Below the pieces are notes generated by a model. It ran no database searches. It was not told where the DNA came from and saw only the letters and a program-made list of their open reading frames with translations. From assembly GCF_016901775.1 (NCBI RefSeq), contig NZ_JACJKW010000013.1, positions 27,954-91,953 on the forward strand: a DNA stretch of 64,000 bases. Direction: 5' to 3'. Source of the stretch: Intestinimonas butyriciproducens. Its GTDB lineage: Bacteria > Bacillota > Clostridia > Oscillospirales > Butyricicoccaceae. Made by a program: the position numbers and the translations under genes. This document shows positions 42,265-53,319 of the stretch, one piece after another. Positions within the stretch are counted from its first letter, which is position 1; the number at the start of each line of letters is the position of its first letter.

Positions 42265-43032
42265 CTATTTGCGCCCCTCCAGAGGCACTTTGTCAAATTC
42301 ATTGATGAAGCCGGTGATGAACTCTCCTACTCTTTGGAGCATTTCCCGGCCCCATTCCTCGGTGGCATCCTTGGGATCATCCGGCCCGAACCAGCCGGAG
42401 GGGGTCACAGAACCAAAGTGACGCTGCACCGTCACATCAATGCCCTGATACCGCACGGTCTTGACGCCGGAAGTGGGCAGCCCTGCGGAGATATCCTGAG
42501 GCTCAAGGGGCATATAATCCTCCATATGTACCAGGCTGGGATCGATGGCCAGGATGGCCGCCGTCTCTTCACCGCCGCCATGACCGCCCTTCCATTTGGG
42601 CTCCAGCTCTCCCGCCAGCTGCCACCAGTTGAGCAAAGCGCCCAGAGCGCCTTTGTCCTCCAGCTGCAGGGCAGTGTCCAGAATGGCCTGATCGTTGCCT
42701 CCATGGCCATTGAGAAAAACGAAGCGGCGCACGCCATAACGATACAAACAGTCGGTGATCTTTTCCAGCACCAGACGCAGGCCGTCATAGCCCAAAGAAA
42801 CGGTGCCGGGGAATCCGAAATGATGGTCTGCCACCCCATAAGGAACGGCCGGGACAATGAGCACATCGCACTTTTCCTCAATGGCCCCGGTCAAATGGGA
42901 AGGAATGAGAAAATCGGTGCCCAACGCCAGATGTGAACCATGGTTTTCGATGCTCCCGATGGGAATGACCGCCGTATGGTGATCTTTGAAATAGCGTTCC
43001 GCCTGTTTCCAGGTAATTCGTTCCAATCGCAT
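42265..43032 (-). CDS. Creatininase-family amidohydrolase
   Basis: The 255-residue protein has the metal-binding motifs PIGSIENHGSHLALGTD, FLNGHGGNDQA and GGHGGGEETAAIL. The family includes creatininase, F420 and riboflavin-pathway formamide hydrolases and mycofactocin peptidase MftE. No pathway neighbour decides between them. The start at 43032 has GGAGCGG upstream. Confidence 0.88.
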   Translation of the reverse strand: MRLERITWKQAERYFKDHHTAVIPIGSIENHGSHLALGTDFLIPSHLTGAIEEKCDVLIVPAVPYGVADHHFGFPGTVSLGYDGLRLVLEKITDCLYRYGVRRFVFLNGHGGNDQAILDTALQLEDKGALGALLNWWQLAGELEPKWKGGHGGGEETAAILAIDPSLVHMEDYMPLEPQDISAGLPTSGVKTVRYQGIDVTVQRHFGSVTPSGWFGPDDPKDATEEWGREMLQRVGEFITGFINEFDKVPLEGRK

Positions 43033-43233
43033 GTTCCGCCGCTCCTTTTGTTTGCATATTTGCTTTTATCATACCCCACCCCCCGTCCAAAATCAAGGAC
43101 TGGGAGTGGGGTTTCTTCTCTGGGAAAATTTTTATGTTCCACCCCTTGACCTGGAAGCCTCCAAGGTGTATGCTGTCTTTCATCTTTTCCATTTTGAAAT
43201 CCATCAAAATCTCATGCAAAGGAGACAACTTTT

Positions 43234-44115
43234 GTGAAACTGTTTTATCAGCTCTCTCTGCTTTTTTTCCTCTTTTCCTTTCTGGGCTGGGTGATGGAAG
43301 TGGTGCTGGTGTCCATTGAATACCGGCGTCTGGTCAACCGGGGCTTTCTGCTGGGGCCCTGGTGCCCCATCTATGGCTGCGGCGTCACCTTTGTCACCAT
43401 TGTGGTGGGCGGCCTTCTGGGCTACCGGGGCACCTGGGGCGATGTGTTTCTGGCCGGCTTCTTCCTGTGCGGCGGCCTGGAATACTTCACCAGCTGGTAT
43501 CTGGAAAAACTCTTTCACGCCCGCTGGTGGGATTATTCCCAAAAACCCATGAACCTTCACGGCCGGGTATGGATGGGAAACCTGATCCTCTTCGGTCTGG
43601 CCTCTGCCATTATCGTCCGGGTGGTGGATCCCTTCTTCTTCTCCTGGGTTTCCCGCATCCCCCTCTTTGTGATGGCCATCCTGGTCTGGACCCTGTGGGT
43701 GCTGTTTATCGGTGACTGCGGCCTGTCCTTCACCGTGATGAACCTGCTGAAAAAGCACATCGATACCCAAAAGGGCGACAACACCGAAGAAATCGCCCAG
43801 GCCGTACGCCAGGTGCTGCGGGACAAACGGCTTCTCCGCCGTCTGCTCCATGCCTACCCCCATTGGCAGGCCCGTCCTCATGCTTTGACCCTTCGGCTGA
43901 AAAAAGCCCGGCAGGAATATAAGCGCACCCTCTCCCTTTTGCGGAAGGCCCAGAAGCAGGCCCTTCACGCCACCCGTGAAGAGCTGGAGAAGGCCATGGA
44001 GCAAGTCCACAAGGCCCGGGCCGAAAAAAGAGAAGCCCTTCGCCGTCTCCGCCTGGTACAGCGTCTGTTCCTTCGCTGGGACGAGGAAGAGGAGGACGAA
44101 ACCGGAAACCATTGA
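43234..44115 (+). CDS. Putative ABC-transporter type IV (CmpB/DUF1113-like) membrane protein with coiled-coil tail
   Basis: The 293-residue protein starts at GTG 43234 after AAAGGAGA. Five or six membrane helices in the first 180 residues carry the signature FSFLGWVMEVVL...NRGFLLGPWCPIYGCG and EYFTSWYLEKLFHARWWDYS. The last 100 residues are strongly basic and helical (LRLKKARQEYKRTLSLLRKAQKQ), probably a cytoplasmic coiled coil. The family is common in clostridial genomes and has no proven function. Confidence 0.82.
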   Translation: MKLFYQLSLLFFLFSFLGWVMEVVLVSIEYRRLVNRGFLLGPWCPIYGCGVTFVTIVVGGLLGYRGTWGDVFLAGFFLCGGLEYFTSWYLEKLFHARWWDYSQKPMNLHGRVWMGNLILFGLASAIIVRVVDPFFFSWVSRIPLFVMAILVWTLWVLFIGDCGLSFTVMNLLKKHIDTQKGDNTEEIAQAVRQVLRDKRLLRRLLHAYPHWQARPHALTLRLKKARQEYKRTLSLLRKAQKQALHATREELEKAMEQVHKARAEKREALRRLRLVQRLFLRWDEEEEDETGNH

Positions 44116-44185
44116 CATTTCCTCTCTTTTCTCTTATACTGAACTAAAGTATCCCTTTTGTTTTGTATGAGAGGAGGTGCTCCGT

Positions 44186-45319
44186 GTGAAGATCAAAGGG
44201 AAATGGATCTCTCCCATCCTTTTGGGATTTCTGATTGTTTTGGGCGGCGTCCTTTTGTGGCGTTTTTACTTCATGGGCTTTTTCCACCATTCTCCTCTGT
44301 CCGGAAGCGGCAATCTGTATCCCCGCTTTTCCTACCAGGATGTCCGCAAACCGGAGGCCCGCACCAACCTTTACACCTTGCAAGAGGGAGAATGGAACAA
44401 GGAAGGCAAAGGCATCCCCGCCTATGGAATCTACCAGGGTTTCTGCCCCCAGGAAGAAGGAGAAGCTCTAGAAAAAATGTCCTATTACACCAGCTGCCTG
44501 GTATTTGCCCAAACCATCCCTCAAGGCCAGGTCTATGTGTATAATCTGCCGGAGGAAAGCAGTCTTAGCTGGCAGGTGCTGCTGAAACAGGGACAAGATT
44601 TTCAGTTTTTCCCCTTGGAAAAAACGAGCCCCTCTGAATCCCTGGCCCATGTGGGAGCCTGGGAAAAGGGGATCTGGCTCTATCGCCTCCCGGAAGAGGA
44701 CGATCCCTTCCTCACCCTTCTGGATCTGAACACCGGGAAGAGCCAAAATAAGCCCTTCCCCCGCTCCAGTCTGCAAGCAGGTTTCCTGATGGAGGACCGG
44801 GTGCTCTATGACGACATCCGGGACCGGCTGCTGTTTTTCTACACCCGGGGCAGCGAAAAACTTTTGGGGCAATACGATTTTGCCACCGGACAGCTGTTTT
44901 CCCTGCCGCTGACACAGCCTGTATCCCATTTGCTGATGACGCCGGAGGGCTATTTTCTGGCCAACACCTCTTCCCTCCGCCAGGTGATCCTGTATTCCTA
45001 TGATTTTGACTGGAAGGAAAAAGACTCCATCACTTATCACCTGGACATTCCTCAGGATGAAATAGAGGTGTGGCAGGGCTGTCCTTTCCTGGTGATGGAG
45101 GGCGGCGTGCTCTATGGTTATCTGGAAGGCTCCCGGCAAAGCAAGCTGCCCGGTGATTGGGGAATGCGGGACTGCTTCTATGCTCTGGATACAGGAAGCG
45201 GCCAGCTTCTTTCCCTCCATTTTATCCGCCCTGGCTGGGGATTTCTCCTGCAAGGAGTGGAACTTCTGGCAGAGGAGGGAGAGACTCCCGCCTTTTATAC
45301 TCTGCCTTCCGGCTTTTAA
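44186..45319 (+). CDS. Membrane-anchored beta-propeller-like protein, unknown
   Basis: The start is GTG 44186, with GAGGAGG 9 bp upstream. A single N-terminal helix (WISPILLGFLIVLGGVLLW) anchors about 340 extracytoplasmic residues. These show blade-like strands (DPFLTLLDLNTGKSQN, DRLLFFYTRGSEKLLGQYDFATGQLFSLP, YFLANTSSLRQVILYSYDFDW) suggesting a six- or seven-bladed propeller. I recognise no family. The style resembles the external domain of the BlaR-like protein at 9191-11026. Confidence 0.6.
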   Translation: MKIKGKWISPILLGFLIVLGGVLLWRFYFMGFFHHSPLSGSGNLYPRFSYQDVRKPEARTNLYTLQEGEWNKEGKGIPAYGIYQGFCPQEEGEALEKMSYYTSCLVFAQTIPQGQVYVYNLPEESSLSWQVLLKQGQDFQFFPLEKTSPSESLAHVGAWEKGIWLYRLPEEDDPFLTLLDLNTGKSQNKPFPRSSLQAGFLMEDRVLYDDIRDRLLFFYTRGSEKLLGQYDFATGQLFSLPLTQPVSHLLMTPEGYFLANTSSLRQVILYSYDFDWKEKDSITYHLDIPQDEIEVWQGCPFLVMEGGVLYGYLEGSRQSKLPGDWGMRDCFYALDTGSGQLLSLHFIRPGWGFLLQGVELLAEEGETPAFYTLPSGF

Positions 45320-45334
45320 ATTGCCCATTTCTGC

Positions 45335-45370
45335 AAAAAAGCGCCTGGCTCCCTTGCCAGGCGCTTTTTT
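45335..45370 (+). terminator. Intrinsic terminator
   Basis: AAAAAAGCGCCTGGC/GCCAGGCGCTTTTTT stem with a 6-nt loop. Confidence 0.9.
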
Positions 45371-45428
45371 GTGTGGTAAGATGGGGAGAGAATTGGAGAA
45401 CTCTCCAAAAAGAAAGGTGGAAAAAAGA

Positions 45429-46367
45429 ATGCTTCTCAAACAACTGACTGAGGTCTATGATATCCTGGACAGCAGCACTGCCAGCGGCCAGAAGGTGGCT
45501 GACTATCTGCGCTCCATCAAGGCGGACGCCAATGTGGAAATTCAGGTGCTCTCCGGCGCCAAAGGCTCCACCGATATGGTGAAGGTGCGCATCCCCGGCA
45601 AAAACGGCAAGAGCCAGGGCGGCACAGCCCCCACCATCGGCCTGCTGGGCCGTCTGGGCGGCCTGGGCGCCCGTCCGGAAATGACCGGTTTTGTCTCCGA
45701 TGGCGATGGCGCTCTGGTGGCCCTGACCCTGGCTGCAAAACTGCTGGATATGCAGGTGAAAGGTGACTATCTGGAAGGAGATGTGTTCATTTCCACCCAT
45801 GTATGCCCCGATGCTCCCACCCAGCCCCATAAGCCGGTACCCTTCATGGGTTCTCCCCTGGACATGGCCCAGGTGAACCAGGCCGAAGTCACCCCCGAGC
45901 TGGACGCCATCCTGGTGGTGGACACCACCAAGGGCAACCGGATCATCAACACCCGTGGCTTTGCCATCTCCCCCACCGTCAAGGAAGGCTATATCCTGAA
46001 GGTCAGCGATGATCTGCTGGATATCATGCAGACTTCCACCGGCCGCCTGCCCTATGTGTTTGCCCTGTCTCAGCAGGACATCACCCCCTATGGCAACGGC
46101 CTGTACCACCTCAACAGCATCCTCCAGCCCGCTACTGCCACCAATGCTCCTGTGGTAGGCGTGGCCATCACCACCGAAACCACTGTGGCCGGCTGCGCCA
46201 CCGGCGCCACCCACTTCGTGGATTGCGAAGAAGCCGCCCGCTTCATGCTGGAAGTGGCCAAGTACTTTGGCAAGGGTGACTGCAAGTTCTACGATGAGGA
46301 AGAATATGCCCTCATCCAGAAGCTGTATGGCCCCATGGGTCATTTCCAGACCAAGGGGAGGAACTAA
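45429..46367 (+). CDS. DUF1177-family protein
   Basis: The 312-residue protein contains the DUF1177 features IGLLGRLGGLGARPEMTGFVSDGDGALVAL, GDVFISTHVCPDAPTQPH and the hydrophobic VVGVAITTETTVAGCATGATHF. The family is uncharacterised but recurs next to AroM-like and aminopeptidase-like genes, as here (next gene 2 bp away), pointing to peptide or amino-acid derivative catabolism. AGAAAGGTGG precedes the ATG. Confidence 0.85.
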   Translation: MLLKQLTEVYDILDSSTASGQKVADYLRSIKADANVEIQVLSGAKGSTDMVKVRIPGKNGKSQGGTAPTIGLLGRLGGLGARPEMTGFVSDGDGALVALTLAAKLLDMQVKGDYLEGDVFISTHVCPDAPTQPHKPVPFMGSPLDMAQVNQAEVTPELDAILVVDTTKGNRIINTRGFAISPTVKEGYILKVSDDLLDIMQTSTGRLPYVFALSQQDITPYGNGLYHLNSILQPATATNAPVVGVAITTETTVAGCATGATHFVDCEEAARFMLEVAKYFGKGDCKFYDEEEYALIQKLYGPMGHFQTKGRN

Positions 46368-46369
46368 TC

Positions 46370-47038
46370 ATGCCTTCGGTAAAAATCGGAGCAGTCACCG
46401 TGGGACAGGCTCCCCGGGTGGATGTAACAGCGGATATCCTGCCCCTGCTCCCCGGTGTGGAGCTTTTGGAAAGGGGCGGCCTGGACGGGCTGACCCGGGA
46501 AGACATTGCCGCTTTCCAGCCGGAAGAGGGAGACTATGTGCTGGTTTCCCGCCTCACGGACGGTTCTTCGGTGACTTTTGCCGAAAAATATGTGCTCCCC
46601 CGGCTGCAAAATGCCATCACGGAGCTGGAAGATGCAGGATGCCGTCTGATCCTCTTTTTCTGCACCGGGGATTTTCCCGACACCTTCCAAAGCCGGGTAC
46701 CCCTGCTTTTCCCCGGCCGGGTGCTCAAGGGCATGGCCCCGGCCATTTCCTCCCGAAAAACCGCTATTGTCAATCCCTCACCCCTGCAAAAGGACCAGAG
46801 CCTGGAAAAATGGAAACTTTATCTTCAGGAGCCGGTTTCCTTTGCCGTTTCCCCTTATGAAGGGGAAGCAGGTGTGCGTCAGTGCGCCAGACAGGTGGCG
46901 GAAACCGATTGCGATATGGTGATTCTGGACTGCATCGGCTATACCCAAAAGATGAAAGAGATCTTTCAGGAAGAAACCGGAAAACGGGTGATTCTGCCCC
47001 GCACTCTCCTGGCCCGGGTGGCCATGGAGCTTTTGTAA
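46370..47038 (+). CDS. AroM-family protein
   Basis: The 222-residue protein opens KIGAVTVGQAPRVDVTADILP, the AroM signature, with CTGDF and DMVILDCIGYTQKMK further on, like Asp/Glu racemase-fold proteins. Despite its name AroM has no proven role in aromatic biosynthesis. It sits 2 bp after the DUF1177 gene and before an M29-like aminopeptidase gene. Confidence 0.87.
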   Translation: MPSVKIGAVTVGQAPRVDVTADILPLLPGVELLERGGLDGLTREDIAAFQPEEGDYVLVSRLTDGSSVTFAEKYVLPRLQNAITELEDAGCRLILFFCTGDFPDTFQSRVPLLFPGRVLKGMAPAISSRKTAIVNPSPLQKDQSLEKWKLYLQEPVSFAVSPYEGEAGVRQCARQVAETDCDMVILDCIGYTQKMKEIFQEETGKRVILPRTLLARVAMELL

Positions 47039-47103
47039 GAGCCAAAAATATGTTGGGCGGCGCACAGCCTGCGCCGCCCAAATCAATTCAGGAGGAACAA
47101 TCA

Positions 47104-48042
47104 ATGGATCTTGTGGAAAATGCAAAATCGGTACTGCGCTCCAGCCTGGCTGTGCAGGCAGGCGAGACCGTTCTCATCGTCACCGATGACAGCCGCCCGG
47201 AAATCGGCCGGGCCCTGTATGAAGGTGCTCAGGCTCTGGGAGCCGAAGCCATGCTGATGCAAATGGCTCCCCGCTCTGTTTCCGGCGAAGAGCCTCCCGC
47301 TCCGGTGGCCGCTGCCATGGCGGTGGCCCAGGTGATCATCTGTCCCACAGACAAATCCCTCACCCACACCAATGCCCGGATCAATGCTGTGAAGAATGGC
47401 GCCCGCCTGGCCACCATGCCCGGCATCACCCAGGAGATGTTCCAGGAAGGAGCCATCACTGCCGATTATGACCAGGTGGAAAAACTCACCGGTACTCTGA
47501 CCGAAATGCTTACAACAGCCAGCACTGCCCGCATCTGCAAAGACGGCCACACTCTCACCCTGGATCTGAGGGGCCGCAAAGGCATCCCCTCCCCCGGCGT
47601 CTACCGGGAAAAGGGCCAGAGCGGCAACCTGCCTTCCGGCGAGGCCTATATCGCTCCTATGGAAAATGGAGTCAACGGCAGCATGGTCATTGATGGCAGC
47701 ATGGTGGGCGTGGGTAAGCTGGAAAAGCCCATCACGGTGCACATCAAAGACGGCGTGCTGCAAAGCGTGGAAGGAGACGACGGCAAACTCTCTATCCTGC
47801 TGCAAAAGCCGGAAAACGGCACCGTGGGCGAACTGGGCATCGGCACCAATGAAAAAGCCATCCTGCGTGGCATCATCCTGGAGGACGAGAAGGTGTATGG
47901 CACCGTGCACATTGCCTTTGGCACCAATACTTCTTTCGGCGGCGTAAACAAAGCCGATTGCCATATGGACGGCATCATTCTGAAGCCCGACCTGTATCTG
48001 GACGATGTACAGGTGATTCGCCAGGGAGAATTTGTCCTTTAA
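47104..48042 (+). CDS. M29-like aminopeptidase family protein
   Basis: The 312-residue product (start 47104, GGAGGA upstream) has GSMVIDGSMVGVG near residue 195, IGTNEKAI near 257, and an end with GTVHIAFGTNTSFGGVNKADCHMDGI. This matches the C-terminal catalytic half of thermophilic-type (M29) aminopeptidases such as AmpS/PepS, with H in VHIAFG, D in NKADCHMD and an N-terminal Rossmann-like part. Third gene of the DUF1177-AroM cluster. It probably trims dipeptides or modified peptides. Confidence 0.8.
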   Translation: MDLVENAKSVLRSSLAVQAGETVLIVTDDSRPEIGRALYEGAQALGAEAMLMQMAPRSVSGEEPPAPVAAAMAVAQVIICPTDKSLTHTNARINAVKNGARLATMPGITQEMFQEGAITADYDQVEKLTGTLTEMLTTASTARICKDGHTLTLDLRGRKGIPSPGVYREKGQSGNLPSGEAYIAPMENGVNGSMVIDGSMVGVGKLEKPITVHIKDGVLQSVEGDDGKLSILLQKPENGTVGELGIGTNEKAILRGIILEDEKVYGTVHIAFGTNTSFGGVNKADCHMDGIILKPDLYLDDVQVIRQGEFVL

Positions 48043-48071
48043 AATCGAAAAGCCTTATTGAAAGGCTCCAG

Positions 48072-48106
48072 ACCGGCCCTTTCTGCGGAAAGGGCCGGTT
48101 TCTTCC
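48072..48106 (+). terminator. Intrinsic terminator of the DUF1177-AroM-M29 operon
   Basis: ACCGGCCCTTTC/GAAAGGGCCGGT stem followed by TTTCTTCC. It lies only 22 bp before the next start codon. Confidence 0.7.
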
Positions 48107-48128
48107 ATTTGAAGAAAAGAGGAAAGAT

Positions 48129-48650
48129 ATGAAACAAGGATATTTGCAGATCTATACCGGCAATGGAAAGGGAAAAACCACAGCGGCCATGGGCCTGGCC
48201 CTGCGGGCCGCCGGAGCCGGATTACAGGTCTATATCGGCCAATTTGTCAAGGATATGAAATACAGCGAAGTTCGTCTGATGGAACAGGTGCTGCCCCAGA
48301 TTACCATAGAACTTTTGGGCAAAGGCTGCTTTATCGACCGTCCGCCGGAAGAGGGCGACCGGCAAGCCGCCCAGGAAGGGCTTGATCATGTGGCCCAGTT
48401 GATGAAAAGTGGCCAATATGATGTGATGATCCTGGATGAGATCAGCATTGCCATTGTATGCGGATTGATTCCGGAAGAAAATGTACTGGCCTTGATTGAA
48501 CGGCGTCCTCAAGAAATGGAACTGGTGCTCACAGGACGCTATATGCCCTCCTCTTTGATGGAAAAAGCCGATCTGATCACCGAAATGCAAGAAGTTCGTC
48601 ACTACTATACAGAGCAAGGCGTTTTGGCCCGGGACGGCATCGAACGATAA
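48129..48650 (+). CDS. cobO: Cob(I)yrinic acid a,c-diamide adenosyltransferase (CobO/BtuR type)
   Basis: The 173-residue P-loop enzyme adenosylates corrinoids with ATP. It has LQIYTGNGKGKTTAAMGLALRAAGAG at the N-terminus, IGQFVKDMKYSE, then DVMILDEISIAIVCGLI (Walker B-like) and ELVLTGRYMPS. No cobalamin riboswitch is visible in the short leader. It stands alone here, suggesting corrinoid salvage rather than a local biosynthesis cluster. Confidence 0.92.
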   Translation: MKQGYLQIYTGNGKGKTTAAMGLALRAAGAGLQVYIGQFVKDMKYSEVRLMEQVLPQITIELLGKGCFIDRPPEEGDRQAAQEGLDHVAQLMKSGQYDVMILDEISIAIVCGLIPEENVLALIERRPQEMELVLTGRYMPSSLMEKADLITEMQEVRHYYTEQGVLARDGIER

Positions 48651-51043
<2,393 letters not shown>

Positions 51044-51140
51044 ATTAGCCTCCTTCCCTATCACATTACACCTATATTATACTGCTTTCCACTGGCATCA
51101 TCAAAAAATGGGAAAAGCAACTCAAAGGTAAGCGATAGAA

Positions 51141-51404
51141 TCAAAGGCCACTCTTTTTTCTCTGAAGAAAGGAAAAAAGCACATCTTGCAGAGACGGCCC
51201 ATGTTCTGCAAACTCCAGTTTGACACCGAGCTCGCCCACGCGGAAACAATAGGGATTTCCGATGGCGTTAAGAAGATAGGCCGCCCGCAATTCCTGGGGG
51301 ACCTGGGGATCAAAACACAAACCGCTGGCATCCACCAGTTCTCCTTTGCTGATCTTTTGAATATTCACACTTGCCAGTTCCGTGAGATCGACCTGTTTTT
51401 GCAT
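51141..51404 (-). CDS. DUF6870-like small protein of integrative elements
   Basis: The 87-residue protein begins MQKQVDLTELASVNIQKISKGELVDASGL and contains NAIGNPYCFRVGELGVKLEF, similar in layout to small DUF6870-type proteins in clostridial conjugative elements. The start at 51404 has AAAGGAGG upstream. Its function is unknown. It is read toward the integrase on the same strand. Confidence 0.65.
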   Translation of the reverse strand: MQKQVDLTELASVNIQKISKGELVDASGLCFDPQVPQELRAAYLLNAIGNPYCFRVGELGVKLEFAEHGPSLQDVLFSFLQRKKSGL

Positions 51405-51464
51405 AGACCATGCGCCTCCTTTCTGCAAGATATATGCGCTGGATAGTTTGTCCTATGCGAGAAC

Positions 51465-51504
51465 GCGCAAGGCCACCACCCCTTTTCGGGTGGCGGCCTT
51501 GCGC
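51465..51504. other. Long perfect-type hairpin between two small element genes
   Basis: GCGCAAGGCC-A-CCACCC pairs with GGGTGG-C-GGCCTTGCGC around CTTTTC. There is no T-run, so it may be an RNA stability element or a protein site rather than a terminator. Confidence 0.5.
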
Positions 51505-51525
51505 CTTATCAAAGGACAGAGAAAA

Positions 51526-51726
51526 CTAATACGGACTTTGCTCGTAGTATGCCTGAGCCTCCTGTGGGCTGGTAAAGTCGAGCAGTTCGTGGAGTTCAGA
51601 CATGACCCGCTGGATTACCGCAGTTTTATATCCACACCGCTCCAAAGCAAGGATCGTGTACCCTCGGCAAACACTCTCATTCCACGGCTCGGAGAGCAGG
51701 GCAGCCAGTTCGGTGTCATAGCTCAT
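51526..51726 (-). CDS. Small hypothetical protein of the integrative element
   Basis: The 66-residue acidic protein (MSYDTELAALLSEPWNESVCRGYTILALERCGY...) has AGGAGG before the ATG at 51726. It has no recognisable domain. Its position between the DUF6870-like gene and the sigma-factor remnant is typical of element cargo. Confidence 0.55.
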   Translation of the reverse strand: MSYDTELAALLSEPWNESVCRGYTILALERCGYKTAVIQRVMSELHELLDFTSPQEAQAYYEQSPY

Positions 51727-51924
51727 GGTTGTGCCTCCTTGATTTTTTAGGTTTGGGAGCGCCGTGCGATAGGTTCGGCCTGTCATCAGACAGCAGTTGT
51801 CGTCACAGCGCTCCCGCGCATATGGCCTGGTTCCCATCCCAATACCGCACAGAGGGAGAAAAGATTTCCCTCTACTTACCCAGGTCACTTTGAACGCAAA
51901 TACGAAACAGTCTGCGGATAATTT

Positions 51925-52338
51925 TTAGAAAAATTTTCGCATCGCACGCAGGCCACGGTTAATGGAGATTTGCACCGCCCGGCAGCTCACATCTTCGGCC
52001 AAAGCGATCTCCCGGATCGACCAGCCCAACAGGTAGTGCGCGTCGATCCGCTGCCCCTGAACCGGGGGCAAATGGTTGAGCGCACAGCCGCCGGTACTGC
52101 TCCATCAGGTCCAGGGCAACCTCCGGGGAAGGCTGAAACTCACAGGCGGCGTATTCAATGCCATCATCGCCATCATCCGCGTCCAAAGAGTAGTTGGCCT
52201 TGTTCCTTTTCATACGCCGGTGGTGGGTGACTTCATACCGCTTGTCAGCTCGCAGTTCCTCGGCCACCTCGTCCGTCACCTCTATGTATTCATCGGTCTT
52301 GTACCAATAAAAAACTCTTTCAAGTTGATGGTCGTCAT
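51925..52338 (-). pseudogene. Frameshifted sigma-70-like factor of an integrative element
   Basis: GGAGGA and an ATG at 52338 open MTTINLKEFF, then the frame is lost in a run of six T; one more T would join it to YWYKTDEYIEVTDEVAEELRADKRYEV...LDLMEQYRRLC. A second shift near 52085 is needed to reach ALNHLPPVQGQRIDAHYLLGWSIREIALAEDVSCRAVQISINRGL, a sigma region 4 helix-turn-helix, ending at TAA 51925-51927. Two lesions make a functional product unlikely. Confidence 0.75.
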
Positions 52339-52418
52339 TTGTAATTCCTCCGTTCAGATGGTGGGTTGAAGCAATCTGAACAAAGGAACGGCGGTGATCT
52401 GCACCGTGGGAAAATGGG

Positions 52419-52441
52419 GGCCACTTTGTCCCAAAGTGGCC
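52419..52441. other. Hairpin GGCCACTTTG/CAAAGTGGCC
   Basis: Perfect 10-bp stem with a 3-nt loop in the gap upstream of the sigma-factor remnant. Possible attenuator or protein site. Confidence 0.4.
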
Positions 52442-52485
52442 CAAACCTATTATTACATGGCAAAAAAACACAAAAAACAACAAAG

Positions 52486-52523
52486 AGAAGTCCCGCAGAG
52501 GCCTTAGCCTCTGCGGGACTTCT
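52486..52523. terminator. Strong hairpin, perfect 17-bp stem
   Basis: AGAAGTCCCGCAGAGGC/GCCTCTGCGGGACTTCT with a CTTA loop and T-run. A diverged relative with shared downstream sequence (ATCAGGA...GCTCCTTTATT) lies at 53183-53215. Confidence 0.7.
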
Positions 52524-52800
52524 TTTCAGCGTTATTCGGTTTTCTGCTATCAGGACGCGCTCATATTATGCTCCTTTATTGCCTTGTTGTAGGAAAAGAA
52601 TATTAGGTTCTTTATAAGATGGTATCCTTGGCGTAGGTGCTCCCCCGCATATGAGGGGGAGCGGCTTGTAGCCTCTGCGCCCTCATGAGGAGAGAAAATC
52701 TTCTCTCATATACCGCAAAAAAGCGGGCTAATAGAGCACAGAATCGAAAAATTTTCTTAGGTTCTCCAAGTCGCAGCGAATGGACTCCCAGATGGCTTTC
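52524..52800. other. Gene-less stretch with small hairpins
   Basis: I see no credible coding sequence here. It contains GCTCCCCC/GGGGGAGC (about 52638-52661) and GAGAGAA/TTCTCTC (about 52690-52707) hairpins. It may be a leftover of the integrative element's regulatory region. Confidence 0.4.
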
Positions 52801-53029
52801 TTATCTATGTATTCTCCCGGGCGATCTGCCAGAAGTCTTAGCTGGGATCAAATCGGCGACCACTCGGCGAATCTGGGCCTCCGGCAGGGAGCTGAGGGCG
52901 TCCAGAGCCGCATGAATAGCTCCGCATAATCCCGCAACTCCTGGCCATGGACTCATGGAAGCAGGCCATATATTTGATCCCATCACGCAGTCCATGGGTG
53001 AAACGCTTTTTCAGATCGAAGGATATCAT
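52801..53029 (-). pseudogene. Probable frameshifted small element gene
   Basis: GGAG and ATG 53029 open MISFDLKKRFTHGLRDGIKYMACFHESMAR, then a frame change leads to GLCGAIHAALDALSSLPEAQIRRVVADLIPAKTSGRSPGRIHR, which ends at 52801. Both halves look protein-like and a single shift joins them. I do not recognise the family. Confidence 0.45.
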
Positions 53030-53182
53030 TTGTATCACTCCATTCAGATTAAGTCTAAAGATGACATTCTGAACAGAGAACTGGATGGGAGTGACAGCGG
53101 GGCGGCTCCCGCCGGACCTTGGGACGCTGTGTCCCAAAGCTGTGGAACTGCGGCAGAATCTACTAATTAAGCGACAAAGGAA

Positions 53183-53215
53183 AGCCCCGCAGGGGCTGAA
53201 AGTCTCTGCGGGGCT
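53183..53215. terminator. Hairpin related to the one at 52486-52523
   Basis: AGCCCCGCAG/CTGCGGGGCT stem. Flanking ACAAAGGAAAG on the left and ATCAGGATAAGCTCCTTTATT on the right match the 52480-52590 region. Confidence 0.55.
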
Positions 53216-53319
53216 CAACTTTGCCAGTATCCAGCTGTTTAGAATCAGGATAAGCTCCTTTATTCGCAGAATCGGAATCCTGGATTAGTTCGGATACCAG
53301 GGACGGATTATTCCGAACC

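Noticed and set aside
48043..48128. Cobalamin riboswitch before cobO
   Set aside because: Only an 86-bp gap, filled by the upstream terminator and a ribosome binding site. No room for, and no sign of, the riboswitch core.
52685..52915. 76-codon plus-strand frame
   Set aside because: It crosses the small frameshifted minus-strand gene remnant, has no ribosome binding site, and resembles no family.
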